Source: Heterostelium multicystogenum (Eukaryota; Evosea; Eumycetozoa; Acytosteliales; Acytosteliaceae). From it: a DNA stretch of 64,000 nucleotides. The translations under genes and the position numbers were made by a program. Below, piece by piece: positions 22,154 to 33,813 of the stretch (its first letter is position 1; each line of letters begins with the position of its first letter). The notes beneath the pieces were generated by a model, which was not told the origin of the DNA, searched no databases, and saw only the letters and a program-made list of their open reading frames with translations. The stretch is taken from NCBI GenBank assembly GCA_003667245.1, contig RCNN01000038.1, positions 88,737 to 152,736 of the forward strand. Reading direction: 5' to 3'.

Positions 22154-23495
22154 CTATTTATATAGTTTGGATTTATTATCTTTGGACAAAAGATGTTGTC
22201 TACTCAGGTCCTCCTCTTCTTCAAATGTAATTAAATGATTGTCTGATGGTGATTTCGCGATATTGGGCAAAAGAGCTGGTATATATTGGGCATTGCTAGG
22301 AATATCATCATTATACTTTGGAAAGATGGGTGGTCTTGATTGTAAAAAGAATCTAGTAAGGATTGTAGTAGTGCTTTTCCTATATGGATTCTTTAGCCCT
22401 TTCAACTGTGAATTTGAAACCAATATGGTGTTAGAATACATTTTGTTAGATTTGGTTGATCATTCTAACTTACATCCTCTCTTGTCGTAACATCTTTACA
22501 TATAAGGTGTAAATGATATCCACCAAGACCAATCAGAGTCCAAAATAATAAGAATGCATAACCACCTATCAAGAGAGAAACCGGTGACTTTGCAACAGCA
22601 CCAACAAATGATCCTATTTCCTATTGATTGGATAGAAAATGATTAGAATCTTCGCCATAGGATTTCTATTTGTTCATTGTTCAAAAACATACATTGGTAA
22701 GCCTAATAATTGCTACAATAGAGCATGATAGTGTCATGATTGACAAGCCAACAGTGGACCAAACAAAATATACAAAAAATCTGTAGTTTTCTTTTACCAA
22801 CACAATTGCTTATCCAAGGGCAATGGTGATCAAATTCCAATACACACCTGTTGCACTCTGAACAATGTGAGGATCTAGGTGGTCTATATATATTACATGA
22901 TTCTATAGAAATAAATCGGGGTCAACAATCAATTGGAGCTATTGGATGAGAGTGCAATCTCTAACTTACTACAATAAAATAAAGTTAAACTTTCCCCATT
23001 GATTACTATTGATTTCTTTGGGTTCTTTTTCTTGATAGGTATATCATTTGGTTGTTGTTGTTCTAATGATGATATTGAGTCTGAACTAGAAGATGGGTTG
23101 TTGTTGCTGCTGCTGCTGCTGCTATTTGGTTGGTTATGTTGCTGTTGTTCCAACGCTCTATTTATATGGCTGGTATTGTCATTTATGTCTATTGTCACAC
23201 TGTCTGATTCATATGGTGGTTTCAATGTTTTAGGTAGATAGCCAGGATCGATTGATCTTGCGACTAGCAGTGTATTAATACTGGCTATCAGCAGTAGTAG
23301 CCAAGGTATAATAAAATAATATCCAAATCTAACATATAATATCGGTACACTATTTAATGTTATATTAGTTTCAAATACAGCACTTCTAATCTAATTGGTG
23401 AGGATGATGTCGATGACTTACACAAAGCCAGCAAACAGTATTGAAGGTATAATAATAAGCGCCAGTGCTACTAAGTACAAGTATCTTGTATTCAT
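22154..23495 (-). CDS. DHHC palmitoyltransferase
   Basis: DHHC enzymes S-palmitoylate cytosolic cysteines of membrane proteins. Exon 1 ([18 protein letters not shown]) gives membrane helix 1 from ATG 23495; exon 2 gives helix 2 ([14 protein letters not shown]) and the DPG motif (SIDPGYL). A 60-residue Gln/Ser/Asn-rich insert follows. After an intron at about 22972-22905 comes the zinc-binding cysteine-rich domain with [15 protein letters not shown] and the catalytic FDHHCPW. An extra A near 22806 breaks the frame just after NCVG; correcting it gives ENYRFFVYF. Two more helices and the TTxE motif (TTRED) lie before an intron at about 22462-22406, then KGLKNPY and a charged tail ending at 22154. 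About 380 residues, the normal size. Ser/Asn/Gln insertion in the loop before the DHHC domain is a dictyostelid habit. Confidence 0.9.
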
Positions 23496-23842
23496 ATTTT
23501 CATATTGTATTGTATTGTATTGTTATATTATAAACAACACCTGTAAAGTCAATCTACTAACAAGTAGGAGTAGTATACTTATAGGTGAAAGGTAGCGGTC
23601 GTATCAAGGATTGAGTAGGAAGTAGTAGTTCAAGTTGAAATGAGTCAACAAAAGCATTGGAATATGATGTAAATGTAATTTCCCAGAAAACTTTTAAAAT
23701 ATTAAATTCTAAAATCTAGATATTTAACGGTCGTTTGAAATGGCTGTTTACTGTCTTCAGCTTTGGAGTTGGCTGTTGTAATTACAATCGTTATTACTAT
23801 TGTTTGTTGTTGTTGTTGTAGTTGTAATATATATATTTAAGA
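23496..23842. promoter_or_regulatory. Divergent intergenic region, DHHC and isoaspartyl peptidase genes
   Basis: 347 bp between two divergent ATGs. It contains a TATTG repeat beside the DHHC start and a TTG/TGT-rich run just before the peptidase start. No factor site can be assigned. Confidence 0.45.
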
Positions 23843-24942
23843 ATGAGTGCTACATCCTCTTCTCCTAAGCCTATTATTGCTATCCATGGTGGTGCTGGTA
23901 CTATCTTGAAGGTTAATATGACACCGGATCTAGAAGCCCAATACAATGCTATTCTAAAGGAAGTGTTGTTTGGGTGGTATGCAGATACTCAAGAACGGTG
24001 GTTCAGCCATGGATGCTGTTTGTGAAGCAGTTCGCATTGTATGTATCTCTTTTAGTATTGCTAGCATTAGTTGTATTTTGATGATTAATCAGATTAAATG
24101 GCGATTGCCATATTATCGTAGATGGAGGAAAGCCCTTTGTTTAATGCAGGAAAAGGATCGGTATTCACCGCCGATGAAACACATGAAATGGACGCCTCGG
24201 TCATGGATGGCAGCAATTTGAAAGCGGGTGCTGTTGGTGGTGTTCAACATATCCGTAATCCTATTTTGGCAGCACGTGCCGTTATGGACAAGACCAAACA
24301 TGTTATGTTGATTGGCGAAGGTGCTGAGCGATTCATAAAGAACGAAACAAACTTGGAAATGGTTGATTCCTCGTTCTTTTTCACTCAAAAGCGTCTGGAC
24401 CAATTGCGCCATGCACAGTCGTTGACTGATGAACAAGCAGACTCCAACAACAATAATACAACATCAACCACAAGTGGCGTTGTTATTTTGGACCATGATG
24501 GTGCAGATCAACTCACAGAGAGAAAATATGGAACTGTAGGAGCTGTTGCTCTCGATTGCCAAGGAAATTTGGCAGCTGCCACCTCCACTGGTGGTATGAC
24601 AAACAAGATGCCGGGAAGAGTCGGAGATTCTCCCATTATTGGAGCTGGATGCTATGCCAACAATGCAACCGTGGCAGTATCGACCACTGGTGTAGGAGAG
24701 ACATTCATGCGAACAGTAGCATCCTACGACGTATCAGCACAGATGGAATATGGAAAACAGATCTCTTGAGGAAGCAGCCAATCACGTCATCTTCACTCGA
24801 TTGCCCTCCGTCGACGGCGATGGTGGATTGGTAGCCGTAGACAAACACGGAAACTTTACAATGCCATTCAACACCGAAGGAATGTATCGTGGATACATGA
24901 GAATTGATGATGCTCAGCCAAATGTATATATTTTACAAATAA
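23843..24942 (+). CDS. Isoaspartyl peptidase / L-asparaginase (Ntn hydrolase)
   Basis: These enzymes cleave isoaspartyl dipeptides and asparagine after self-cleaving into two subunits at a Thr. The start is IIAIHGGAGTI, the classic N-terminal motif. After an extra G near 23971 the frame continues GGMQILKNGGSAMDAV. The intron 24039-24121 is followed by ESPLFNAGKGSVF and MDGSNLKAGAVGGV. The autocleavage site is KYGTVGAVALD, making Thr in GTVG the nucleophile, and GGMTNKMPGRVGDSPIIGAGCYA is the conserved substrate loop. An extra A near 24757 is followed by LEEAANHVIF and DGDGGLVAVDKHGN. The sequence FNTEGMYRGYM marks the end; dropping one T near 24932 gives VYIYK and a stop at 24940-24942, whereas the raw frame runs on to 25004 through non-coding-like sequence. 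About 335 residues, a normal length. Confidence 0.92.
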
Positions 24943-25195
24943 ACCAAACGGAAATATCTCCAAACAAGATATTTGAAAATTTTCAATCAGATGACACCCT
25001 CTGAAGCCTGACCAAAGTCGAAAATCCCAAATGGGTCCATCTTTAAAAAATTGACAATCAAAAGATCTGCAAAAGATCCGCAAGTTTTAAGATTTTTTGG
25101 TCCCAATTGAGCATACCTTTGATTTTACAATTTGTAGCCATCATTTTTGAGTACACTCAATCAAATCAAACAAATAAAGTAATCAATCAATAAAG

Positions 25196-27034
25196 ATGAA
25201 AGTAGTATTTGTTGTATTGTTGGCTATTATTGTTTCTACAGCCATTGCACAAGATCAATGTAGATTCGCACCTCTTTATACCCAGGAGCAATTGTTGAAT
25301 GATGCAAGTGCCAGACAATCCTTTGTCAACAATGTCCTATATTGGGAAGGAAATGTATGTTAAGTTTGATTTCATTAGAGTTAAAGTTGAAAATTCAATC
25401 AATACCAACTATATATATATCCTATTCTAGTTCCACCAACACTTAGTTGGTATCAATGCAGAGACAGCTTACACATATGATGGACATACTTTGAACTACA
25501 AGACCGGTGAATTGAATTCACCATTACATACTTTCAGCGCACCATCAAAAGAATCGATCCATCTTGGTATGCTTGCCAATGCTTTATGCAACAGAACTGC
25601 AACTGGATTCGATGCTTCTATTTTCTTCCATCTCTCAGTGGACAACAGTAGTTCATCTGATCCATTCGACAATATCATTACTACTCTTACAAGAAAGATT
25701 ACCACCTATGAGAATTTCAATAAGCAGTTCCCAGGATATGGTGGATTCATGCCATGGGTCAGCATCAACACTACTGGAATCTACCCACTTCCAGGATATT
25801 GGTCTGAAAGAGTTCCAGGCTTGGACAATGGTGAAATGATTTGGGGAATGTACGCTGTCATTCAAGCCTTGAAGCAATATCCAGATCAATCAGCACTCCT
25901 CCAGAGATATCAATCATATCTTGACTTACTTACACAGAATGCAAAGACTGTTTTCTACACCAATCCAGGATGGATCAATGCTGTAACACACATTGATGAC
26001 ATCTATGCCCAACCAACTCCATCTAATTATCAAAACGATTGTAATTGTTTCTTAGACGATCCTGTAAGCTATCACCATCGCTACCCAAGTTTACCTTATT
26101 TTATTACTAACAAAACAATACTAGTATGAAGGTGAGATGCTTTACTGTATTTATGGATTTATATTGTGAGTGGGATAATATAACAGAGAGAGATCAACTC
26201 TGGATAAACAAAAGAGCTCTTCTCCAAAGTGTAGAATTCCAATCACCAGAAGGAAATATTACTGTTCAAAAAGGATGGTGGTTGTAAGTATAGAATACAC
26301 CAGAAATCATAATTATCCGATCGTTTCTAACAATACCTACAGCTCCTCACACGAACAATGGAAATATTTGATGTTGCCATATCAAGACGTTCCAATCAAT
26401 AGACGTGTTTTTTGAAAATGGTGAAAGAGCAAGAACCTATTTCTCCAAAATGAATAATTATCCAGGATTGTTTGCATCTGTAAACAATGTTACTCAACCA
26501 AATACCTATGCTCCAAACTACTTGGGAGCAACTGGAATTCAAGAGATTGCTTTCGAAAGTATCCAATCGAATGATGTCTACACTCCATACGGTTCATACC
26601 CATTGTTTTTTGCTTCAAGGTGATGACCTGAGGACTGGACTTGCTTGGTACTTCAATATGGTGTCTGGACCATCCATGCAAAATATCTTTGGTTCAACCG
26701 AATCCGGTAGTAATCAAGGTGATCTTATTTGTCCATTATTAACCTGGGACTCAAAGAGTAAATATCATTCCTGTTTCCAACATCTGCTGTATTGCCAACT
26801 AATTGAATTTGATTCTATTTATTAGTTACAACTGTATTGGCTATGATGGGAGGAGCTGTTGATTTAAATAGAGGTGGTTTGACAGCTGACAATAAGATTC
26901 AAAGATTCCTCGAGGTCGTTGACCGTGAGTGGTCGCTCAAATTTCCAACTTTGAATGGTGAGAACATTGATTTCCAACTTCCACAAGGACCAGTCCCAAC
27001 TGAGCTCAGTGATTTCACAACATGTTCCAATTAA
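25196..27034 (+). CDS. Secreted glycoside-hydrolase-like protein (possibly endo-beta-1,2-glucanase, GH162-like)
   Basis: A clear signal peptide (MKVVFVVLLAIIVSTAIA) precedes a mature protein of about 520 residues. It has scattered N-glycosylation sites and aromatic, acidic motifs: FPGYGGFMPWVSI, YWSERVPGLDNGEMIWGMYAVIQAL, FMDLYCEWDN, WFSSHEQWKYLMLPY, FENGERARTYFS and QGDDLRTGLAWYFN. The pattern of a helical barrel with GxxPWV, LDNGE and SSHE blocks resembles eukaryotic endo-beta-1,2-glucanase or glycoamylase-like families, but I recall these only in general terms, so the family name is tentative. Introns lie at 25355-25430, 26064-26124, about 26284-26341 and about 26758-26826. Frame changes are near 26145, 26410 (T run) and 26610 (T run). 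It is probably secreted or lysosomal and could act on bacterial or extracellular glucan; that is inference. Confidence 0.5.
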
Positions 27035-27248
27035 TTAAAAGAGAATTTAAAACAATCTAATTTGAAAAGTATTATCATTGAACAACTTCATTCCTCCTTT
27101 GTATTAGTGAGGAGGAATGCCAGTGACTATATGATCATGAGAGATCGTTTATTTATTTACAGTTGGAGGACTTATTTACCAACCTTTGAAAAAAAAAAAA
27201 AAAAAGAAAAAAATTCTATTTATAATAATTGTGATACCATTTATATTT

Positions 27249-29750
27249 CTATTGCAATCCAATTGAAGTTGGTGCATTTGTAAGTTTCTTCTTTCTTTTG
27301 AACATCTTCCATTTTTCTGTGAGTAATCAAGTTTAAGATTAGTGGACGCCCATTCTTGAGAAACTTTTCGAAATTTCATACATACCGGCTTCATAATCAA
27401 TTTCAAAGATAACCGTTTCGACAAACATCTCATCTTTTTCATTTGTTTTCTGTTCAATACTTAATGGAATTTGCTTTATATTTCCTTTCGTGCGGCGTTG
27501 GATTTCCTAAAACAATTGATTTGTTAATATAATTCTCTTCCAATCAATAAGAGATCTTTCCATACTTTTATCTACTGTTACAAATCTTTCAATGATCGCT
27601 CTATTCTCGGGCGTTAAATGTGTGGCTGTTTCTAAAAGACTTTCCAGTGAAGAGAATTGCGGTAGTGGTTGCTGCTGTTGATATTCAAAAACTTGGAAAT
27701 TGACTATTTTGTTGAGGTTGTTGTTTGATACAGCATTGATTGTATTGGTTGCTGAAAATTGTGAAGTGGATGTTGTATTTGGATTGATATCAGGTGCGTT
27801 GGTGTTGTTTGATCTTTGTAACATATATTGAGGTTCAAGAGGAAGTGAACCATTTTGCTCGAGTGCGTTCATGAGTGAAGAGAGCCCACTTAGGTCTGGT
27901 TCACCAAGTTGCTGAGGATTCGATTGAAGAGAGTTGATTGGTTTGATTTTGTGACGATGATACAGTATCGGCTACATTTACATTCATCATATTTGCTGGT
28001 ACAGTTGGGGAGCTAATTGGAGATGAGCTATCTTTGAAGGTGGGAGTAGATTCAGCAGATTTCTTCTTTCTGCCTGGAGTGCCACCGGTCTTTTGTTTCT
28101 TTACTGATGTTGCTGATGTGGGATCACTCTCATCTTTACTCTTTCTCTTTTCTGCTTTTTCTTTCTCCTTCTTCTCTTTCTTTTCTTCTTTTTCCCTTCT
28201 CTTCTGTTCTTTCTTCTCTTGCTTTTCACGCTCTTTCTCTTCTTTTTCACGCTCTTTCTTTTCTTTCTTTTCTTCCTTTTCTCTTCGTTTCTGTTCTTTT
28301 TTGTCCATCAAAACTGGTGAAGCTTCTATTGATTTTGGTTTGTTTCTTTTTTCCTTTAGCTTGATCATGGGTATCGACTATATTTATATTTTCATGTCCA
28401 TTGTTCTCATGAGGAGACTCCTCAATATTATATAGTGTGTGTTGTACTGGTTGCTGATGCTGCAGTATGGCAGGTTGTGGCTATTTAATTGTTGATGTAT
28501 ATGTGGCTGCTGGTATGGATGCTGTTGCTGTTGAATATGTTGTTGATGCTGTTGTTGAATATGATGTTGCTGCTGTAGATGTTGATCCAATATTCCACTG
28601 ACGCTACTACTTATGCTTGGTAAGTTCAAGCTTGATGATAACTGTGGTGATTCCTCTGGTTGGTGTGTCGGTGATTGTTCGTTGACAGACTGTCTTCTTT
28701 TTTTTGTTGTCTGTGTGCTAGATATCTCTCTAACTTGATCCAAATTCAGTGTCATCATCTTTGTCTTCTTTTGAATTCCTCTCTTTTCTGAAAGTCCACC
28801 GCTGCTCATACCCAGTGATGAACCTGACATATTCAATGGATGTTGTCCACTCATATTCAATGAAGATGACTGATTCATTATACCCCAATCCACCAACACT
28901 ACCAGATAAATCCAATGAAGAGGAGTGGTGTGTTCTTGGGATGAAAATGTTTGATTTTCTAAGGGGTGATGGTTGTTGATGTGAATTACCAAGTCCATAT
29001 CCTGATCCACTCAACTTTAACTTGTCATTTCTCAAACCAGGACTACTGCTATTGAGTGAATCTGACTGACTGCCACCTATACTATAAAGATTATGACTGC
29101 TTCCACCACTACCTCCTCCAATGGGTACTGATGACTTTGATCCAGAGAGTGTTGGTGTAAAATTACTTGTTCTCTTAATAAATACTGGCAACTCTGTAAT
29201 AGGTCGCTTCAGCTTGAAATGTGTATTCTCAACTACAGGTATTGTTGTGCCTAGTGCCTTTGAATTTAAGTACATATACTCCAATGGAAAGAAATTGGGT
29301 GATCCATCTTGATCCACTAAAAAAATTAATAAAAGTTAGTCTATGGAACCAACCTTTAAAGAACTTTAATTTGAATCGGTTTATCAATAACATACATTGA
29401 GCTGAAAGTTTCTTAAGTGTACTGTTGAATGGTTCAAGATCAAGGTTAACAGGAACCTTTTCCTCTGATACTTTCGAAAGTAGTTGTGCAAGTGCTTTCA
29501 GCCAGTCATCTTCTTCTTCATCAGCAATCTGTAGCAACATATTGATGGTCATTTCTAAATCCTGGAACTGTTTCTTTCTCAAGCTCAGAAAGGAAAACAG
29601 CACCTTCAGTCTGATGACAGTATCTATCTTTGTGAATTTGAGCAAGCAGAATTGCAATATATCTTTTGTGAGGATGGGAGCCAATTTTTCAGAGGACCAA
29701 GTCTCCTCCAGCTTTGAAGTGAGCCATCCTTCTATATCTCTGTGTTCCAT
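27249..29750 (-). CDS. Negative elongation factor subunit A (NELF-A)
   Basis: NELF holds RNA polymerase II in promoter-proximal pause. The N-terminal helical domain (WLTSKLEETW, LKVLFSFLSLRKK, DDWLKALAQLL) corresponds to the NELF-A HDAg-like domain. After an intron at 29317-29395 comes FFPLEYMYLNSKALG, then HFKLKRP. Next are RGIQKKTKMMTLNLDQVREI with a basic KKRRQ cluster, matching the order in human NELF-A. The centre holds Gln/His runs and a dense Lys/Glu block at 28040-28340. The C-terminus has a helix with LLETATHLTPENRAIIERF, then IKQIPLSIEQ, VETVIFEIDYEA and, after intron 27317-27385, KWKMFKRKKKLTNA, matching the end of human NELF-A. The span implies over 700 codons against about 530 in humans, due to low-complexity insertions. 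Frame changes cluster in the repeats (about 28370-28480, 28780, 28900, 27890). Confidence 0.88.
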
Positions 29751-30688
29751 CTTTCAAGTTTAGCTTTTGTCTATATACACTATGAAAACTATGATGACAC
29801 GAAGACTATGAAGACTATCTTATCTTACTTAGTTGTTTCACTTATAAAGTAAAGTAAAATTGAAGTAACTATGATGATTGTGATTATGAATGTGAAATGA
29901 TAAATATACAAAAAACAGCAACTAAACAATATAGATAGCTAGCTATGTATTTATTCAATACTATATTAAAAATAAATATATATATATGTAACTATTATAT
30001 ATAGGTTAACATTTATAATATAATAATAATAATAATAATAATAGAAGTTTAAACTTTAAAGTTTTGATGGTTGTTATTATTGTATTATATTTTTTGAATT
30101 TCATTTTATTTTTTGATTTTTCTGTTGCTATTTTTTTTTGTTTTTCAATTTAAATTTAATTTTTAACGGTAAAAATGAACATCCAAACTCACTTGTATTT
30201 ATGTGGTTCAAATTAATATGGAGAGATATTATTATTATTATTAATGAACAACAATATTAATATTAATATTTTATTATTATGATTCTATTGTTTATCTGCT
30301 TTTGTTATATTATAATATATTATATACTTAATTAAACCTTTTATTCATATATATATATGAATAAAAGTAATCAAACAAAACAGATATAAAAATACTATCA
30401 CTTAAAATGTGTTATATCTTTTCTTTGCCGAATGAGAAGCTTACTTTATAAGCTACAATTGTCTATATCAATTATTAAGATGTGCATTATACATGTTGGC
30501 TTGGTCATTCTTTGATTTGTTTTATATTGGTCCTGCTTGTTATTCTAGGACTTTTGGAGATTTAGAACTATATTGCTTAGGGATAGAGTTTTTGAGTTTT
30601 TGTGTTAAAATAAACAACAGATATTTATATTAATAAATAATTCAATTCAATTGAAGAGTTTAAACAAACAAACTAACAAAAGAAGAAT
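29751..30688. promoter_or_regulatory. Divergent intergenic region, NELF-A and DUF4476-like genes
   Basis: About 940 bp between two divergent genes. It is extremely A/T-rich in the middle, with an AAT repeat at about 30019-30043 and a near-palindromic TTCATATATATATATGAA near 30343-30361. No gene is visible. Confidence 0.5.
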
Positions 30689-31179
30689 ATGGTATGATAT
30701 GATTTGATATGATTGGTTTATGAACTTATAATAATAAAGTTGTATTTTTTTAATGAACAAATTGTACTCATCAACAACAACAACAACAACTTGTTCTTGT
30801 GTGACAATGCATAATTGTAGTCGTCAGATTTAATTACAGATAAAGATATTAAGAACTTTGAAGAACAACTGAAGGGTGTCATTCTTGATAGAGATAGATT
30901 GAGATTGGTCAAGACCATTGCCAATTCATTTAGCTTTACTTCTGAGAATGTCAAGAAGTTAGTTCAAATCCAACATTGTAGGTTCATTTTTGATTGATAC
31001 AGACTCTCTATATAAATATATATTCTAAAATCTATCACACAACAGATGGTGATCCAAAGATTCAAACTGCTATTCTGATGTACCCAAACGTAACAGATAA
31101 ACAAAACTACCAGATTGTCATTGACCAATTCTACGAAGAAGAAAAGAAAATGATCAAGAATCAATTGAATATCAAGTAG
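30689..31179 (+). CDS. Small DUF4476-like protein with a first exon of just ATG
   Basis: Spliced reading: exon 1 is only the ATG (30689-30691); intron 30692-30820; exon 2 30821-30977; intron 30978-31045; exon 3 31046-31179. It gives a protein of about 97 residues. Exon 2 reads SSDLITDKDIKNFEEQLKG, then ILDRDRLRLVKTIANSFSFTSENVKKLV, which matches the DUF4476 pattern of D-x-RL-x-L, N-x-F-T-x-x-Q/NVKK. Exon 3 continues PKIQTAILMYPNVTDKQNYQIVIDQF, the second half of that helical repeat. Both introns preserve the frame exactly and have GT-AG ends. Function of the family is unknown. No signal peptide is present. The gene converges on the repeat-protein gene. Confidence 0.75.
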
Positions 31180-31406
31180 ATAATCTAAGTTGATGTTTAA
31201 CAAGTAACACAGTGCAATTCGAAAGATAAGATAGGATAATTATAATGTAGTATATAGGTTGTTTTTTTTTTATATTTATTTTATTTATATGTTGTTAAAT
31301 AAAGAGGAATGGCAAGTTGTGAACTTGTTTAAAGGTGTAGTTTGATTAGACAATTTCTTTGCTTTTTTGTAGAGTAGTTGGTATTATTATATTGTTTAAA
31401 TGCGGC

Positions 31407-33813
31407 TTATCCACTGATGAAACCAATGACGGAAGCTGGATTGGTTTGGTCACCCTTGGTGTTGGCTCCACCAACACTACCAGCAATGTATCCGTGACAG
31501 TTTGAGCAGTTACACTTGATCCACCTCCGCTGATGAATCCGGTTACCGATTGACCAGTTACAGTTCCACTACTGGGGCATCCACCGCGTGGACATCCTGA
31601 AGTGACACTTCCTCCTCCACTGATGAATCCAGTTACTGTTTGGCTGGTAGTTTGACCAGTTACTGTTTGGCCAGATACTGTTCCACCACTACTGATGAAT
31701 CCGGTTACTGATTGTCCAGTTACAGTACCACTACTGGGGCATCCTCCTCCTGGACATCCTGAAGTTACGCTTCCACCACTACTTATGAATCCGGTTACTG
31801 ATTGTCCAGTTACAGTTCCACTACTGGGGCATCCTCCTCCTGGACATCCTGAAGTTACGCTTCCTCCTCCACTAATAAATCCAGTTACTGTTTGGCCGGA
31901 TACTGTTCCACTTCCTCCTCCACTAATAAATCCAGTTACTGTTTGACCAGATACTGTTCCACTTCCACTTCCACTAATAAATCCGGTTACTGTTTGACCG
32001 GATACTGTTTGACCAGTTACTGTTTGACCAGTTACTGTTTGACCAGATACTGTTCCACTTCCACTTCCACTGATAAATCCAGTTACTGTTTGACCGGATA
32101 CTGTTCCACTTCCGCTTCCGCTTCCGCTGATGAATCCAGTTACAGATTGGCTGGTAGTTTGACCAGTTACTGATCCACTTCCACTGATGAAGCCAGTTAC
32201 AGATTGGCTGGTAGTTTTGACCAGTTACTGTTCCACTTCCACTTCCACTGATGAAACCAGTTACAGATTGGCTTGTGGTTTGACCGGATACTGTTCCACT
32301 TCCACTGATGAAACCAGTTACAGATTGGCTGGTAGTTTGACCAGTTACTGTTCCACTTCCACTTCCACTGATGAAACCAGTTACAGATTGGCTTGTGGTT
32401 TGACCGGATACTGTTCCGCTTCCACTTCCACTTCCACTGATGAAACCAGTAACAGATTGGCTGGTGGTTTGACCAGTTACCGATCCACTTCCACTGATGA
32501 AGCCAGTTACAGATTGGCTGGTGGTTTGACCAGTGGTGGTTTGACCAGTGACAGATTGGCTTGTTGTTTGACCAGTGACAGTTCCACTTATGAATCCAGT
32601 AATAGATTGGCTTGTTGTTTGACCAGTTACCGATTGACTAGTTGTTGTTTGACCGGTGACAGTTCCACTGATGAATCCAGTAATAGATTGGGAAGTGGTG
32701 TGTCCAGTTCCAGATACAGTGGAACTAGTAGTAGTACTTGAGTAAGTTGTTGATACAGTAGATTGAGTTATTTGTCCAGTTCCTGAAGCACTTGCAACTG
32801 TACCAGAAATGAAACCAGTAACAGATTGAGAAGTTCCGGTGGTGTGGCCAGTAATAGAACCAGTGAGAGTGCCAGTAGTTGGCTTCCAGGTGAAGGCTGT
32901 AATAGATTGGGCAGTTGTAGTGGAAATTACGTTGGTAATACCATGTCCTGTGGAAGCAGAGGTTGTGGTGCCATTAATTGGATTCTTGCACTCAATTATA
33001 CTGTACCAGACATAAAGCTGCATCAGCAAATGAAGTAAATTTAAACTTCATCTTATCTATTAGATCATTCGGTTGAAGGATTATATAAGCAGGGTTGCTG
33101 GACTCATCACTGAAGCATCCAATGTCAATGCTATCAGCATTATCTTTATATACAACTGTTTGGGTGGATCCATTCGTCGAGAAATAACCAACCATAGCAT
33201 TCCAGTTTTCCATGTTGAGTGGTCTCTGGTTTTTAAAGGCGGAAAACTCAACATGTTTGTCTCCGGTGATTCCACCTATTAGAATACACATATTATCAAC
33301 TGGGAATTCTAAATCCATTGTAATTTCTTTTGATTTTAAGTGGTATTAATATTAATATTAACTTGCTAGCTCCTTAGATAGTTACCAGAGGTATCATTAT
33401 CACAACAACAAGCATGGCAATGTGAATGGACCAAAGAATTTAAGGTGTTTTCTTGGATAAAGTTGATCAGAGTTTGATTGTTGAAGCATGGATCTTGGGC
33501 AATAAAAACATTTCCAAAAAAGGTTGGATTTCCAGAGGTTCCCATTGACAAATACTTTTGGTGGTTGTGGCTTACCAGCTATTCCTGTGGTTGTCCAATT
33601 GACAACTTTAGGATTGGAATTCAAAATAGGGCAGAAAGACACCTGGGAAGGAACTTTGGAGGGATCTATAGGAGTTGGAATACCAAATACCCTGAAGGCA
33701 TTTTTCGGATCATCGAAAACCACTGAATGTTTTCCATAAAATCTCCTGTCGGATTTTGAGTGAGCAAAGCCTACCACGACCAATATTAAAATCAGAGAAA
33801 AGAGAATTCTCAT
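31407..33813 (-). CDS. Secreted Thr/Ser/Gly repeat protein (adhesin- or matrix-like)
   Basis: A signal peptide (MRILFSLILILVVVGFAHS) opens a globular part of about 260 residues. That part has several cysteines (CHACCC, SFCPILN, DPCFNN) and an intron at 33327-33385 that keeps the frame (TS, then EITMDLEFPVDN). A frame change near 32995 leads into a Thr/Ser-rich linker and then about 400 residues of repeats. The main unit is about 21 residues, with core SVTGFISG followed by a variable number of SG pairs and TVTGQTTSQ. Near the C-terminus the unit changes to about 30 residues with an inserted GCPGGGCPSSG, bringing regularly spaced cysteine pairs. It ends NPASVIGFISG with a stop at 31407-31409. 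There is no membrane helix, so it is probably secreted into matrix, sheath or spore coat. I do not recognise the globular part. Confidence 0.75.
31430..32720 (-). repeat. Tandem coding repeat array (63-66 and 90 bp units)
   Basis: Within the secreted repeat protein, units of about 63-66 bp encode SVTGFISG plus SG pairs and TVTGQTTSQ, with unit length varying by multiples of 6 bp through gain or loss of SG dipeptides. At about 31540-31890 the units are 90 bp and encode a paired-cysteine segment. Neighbouring units share near-identical DNA, which indicates recent duplication or gene conversion. Confidence 0.9.

Noticed and set aside
31500..32720. Regular tandem repeats resembling an array
   Set aside because: The repeats encode protein in frame on the minus strand after a signal peptide and vary in length by codons; there are no unique spacers, so it is not CRISPR, and it is not satellite DNA.
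31695..32741. Plus-strand open frames of 83-184 residues over the repeat gene
   Set aside because: They are mirror frames of the minus-strand repeats and lack a start context, signal peptide or introns; the minus-strand reading has a signal peptide and conserved repeat core.
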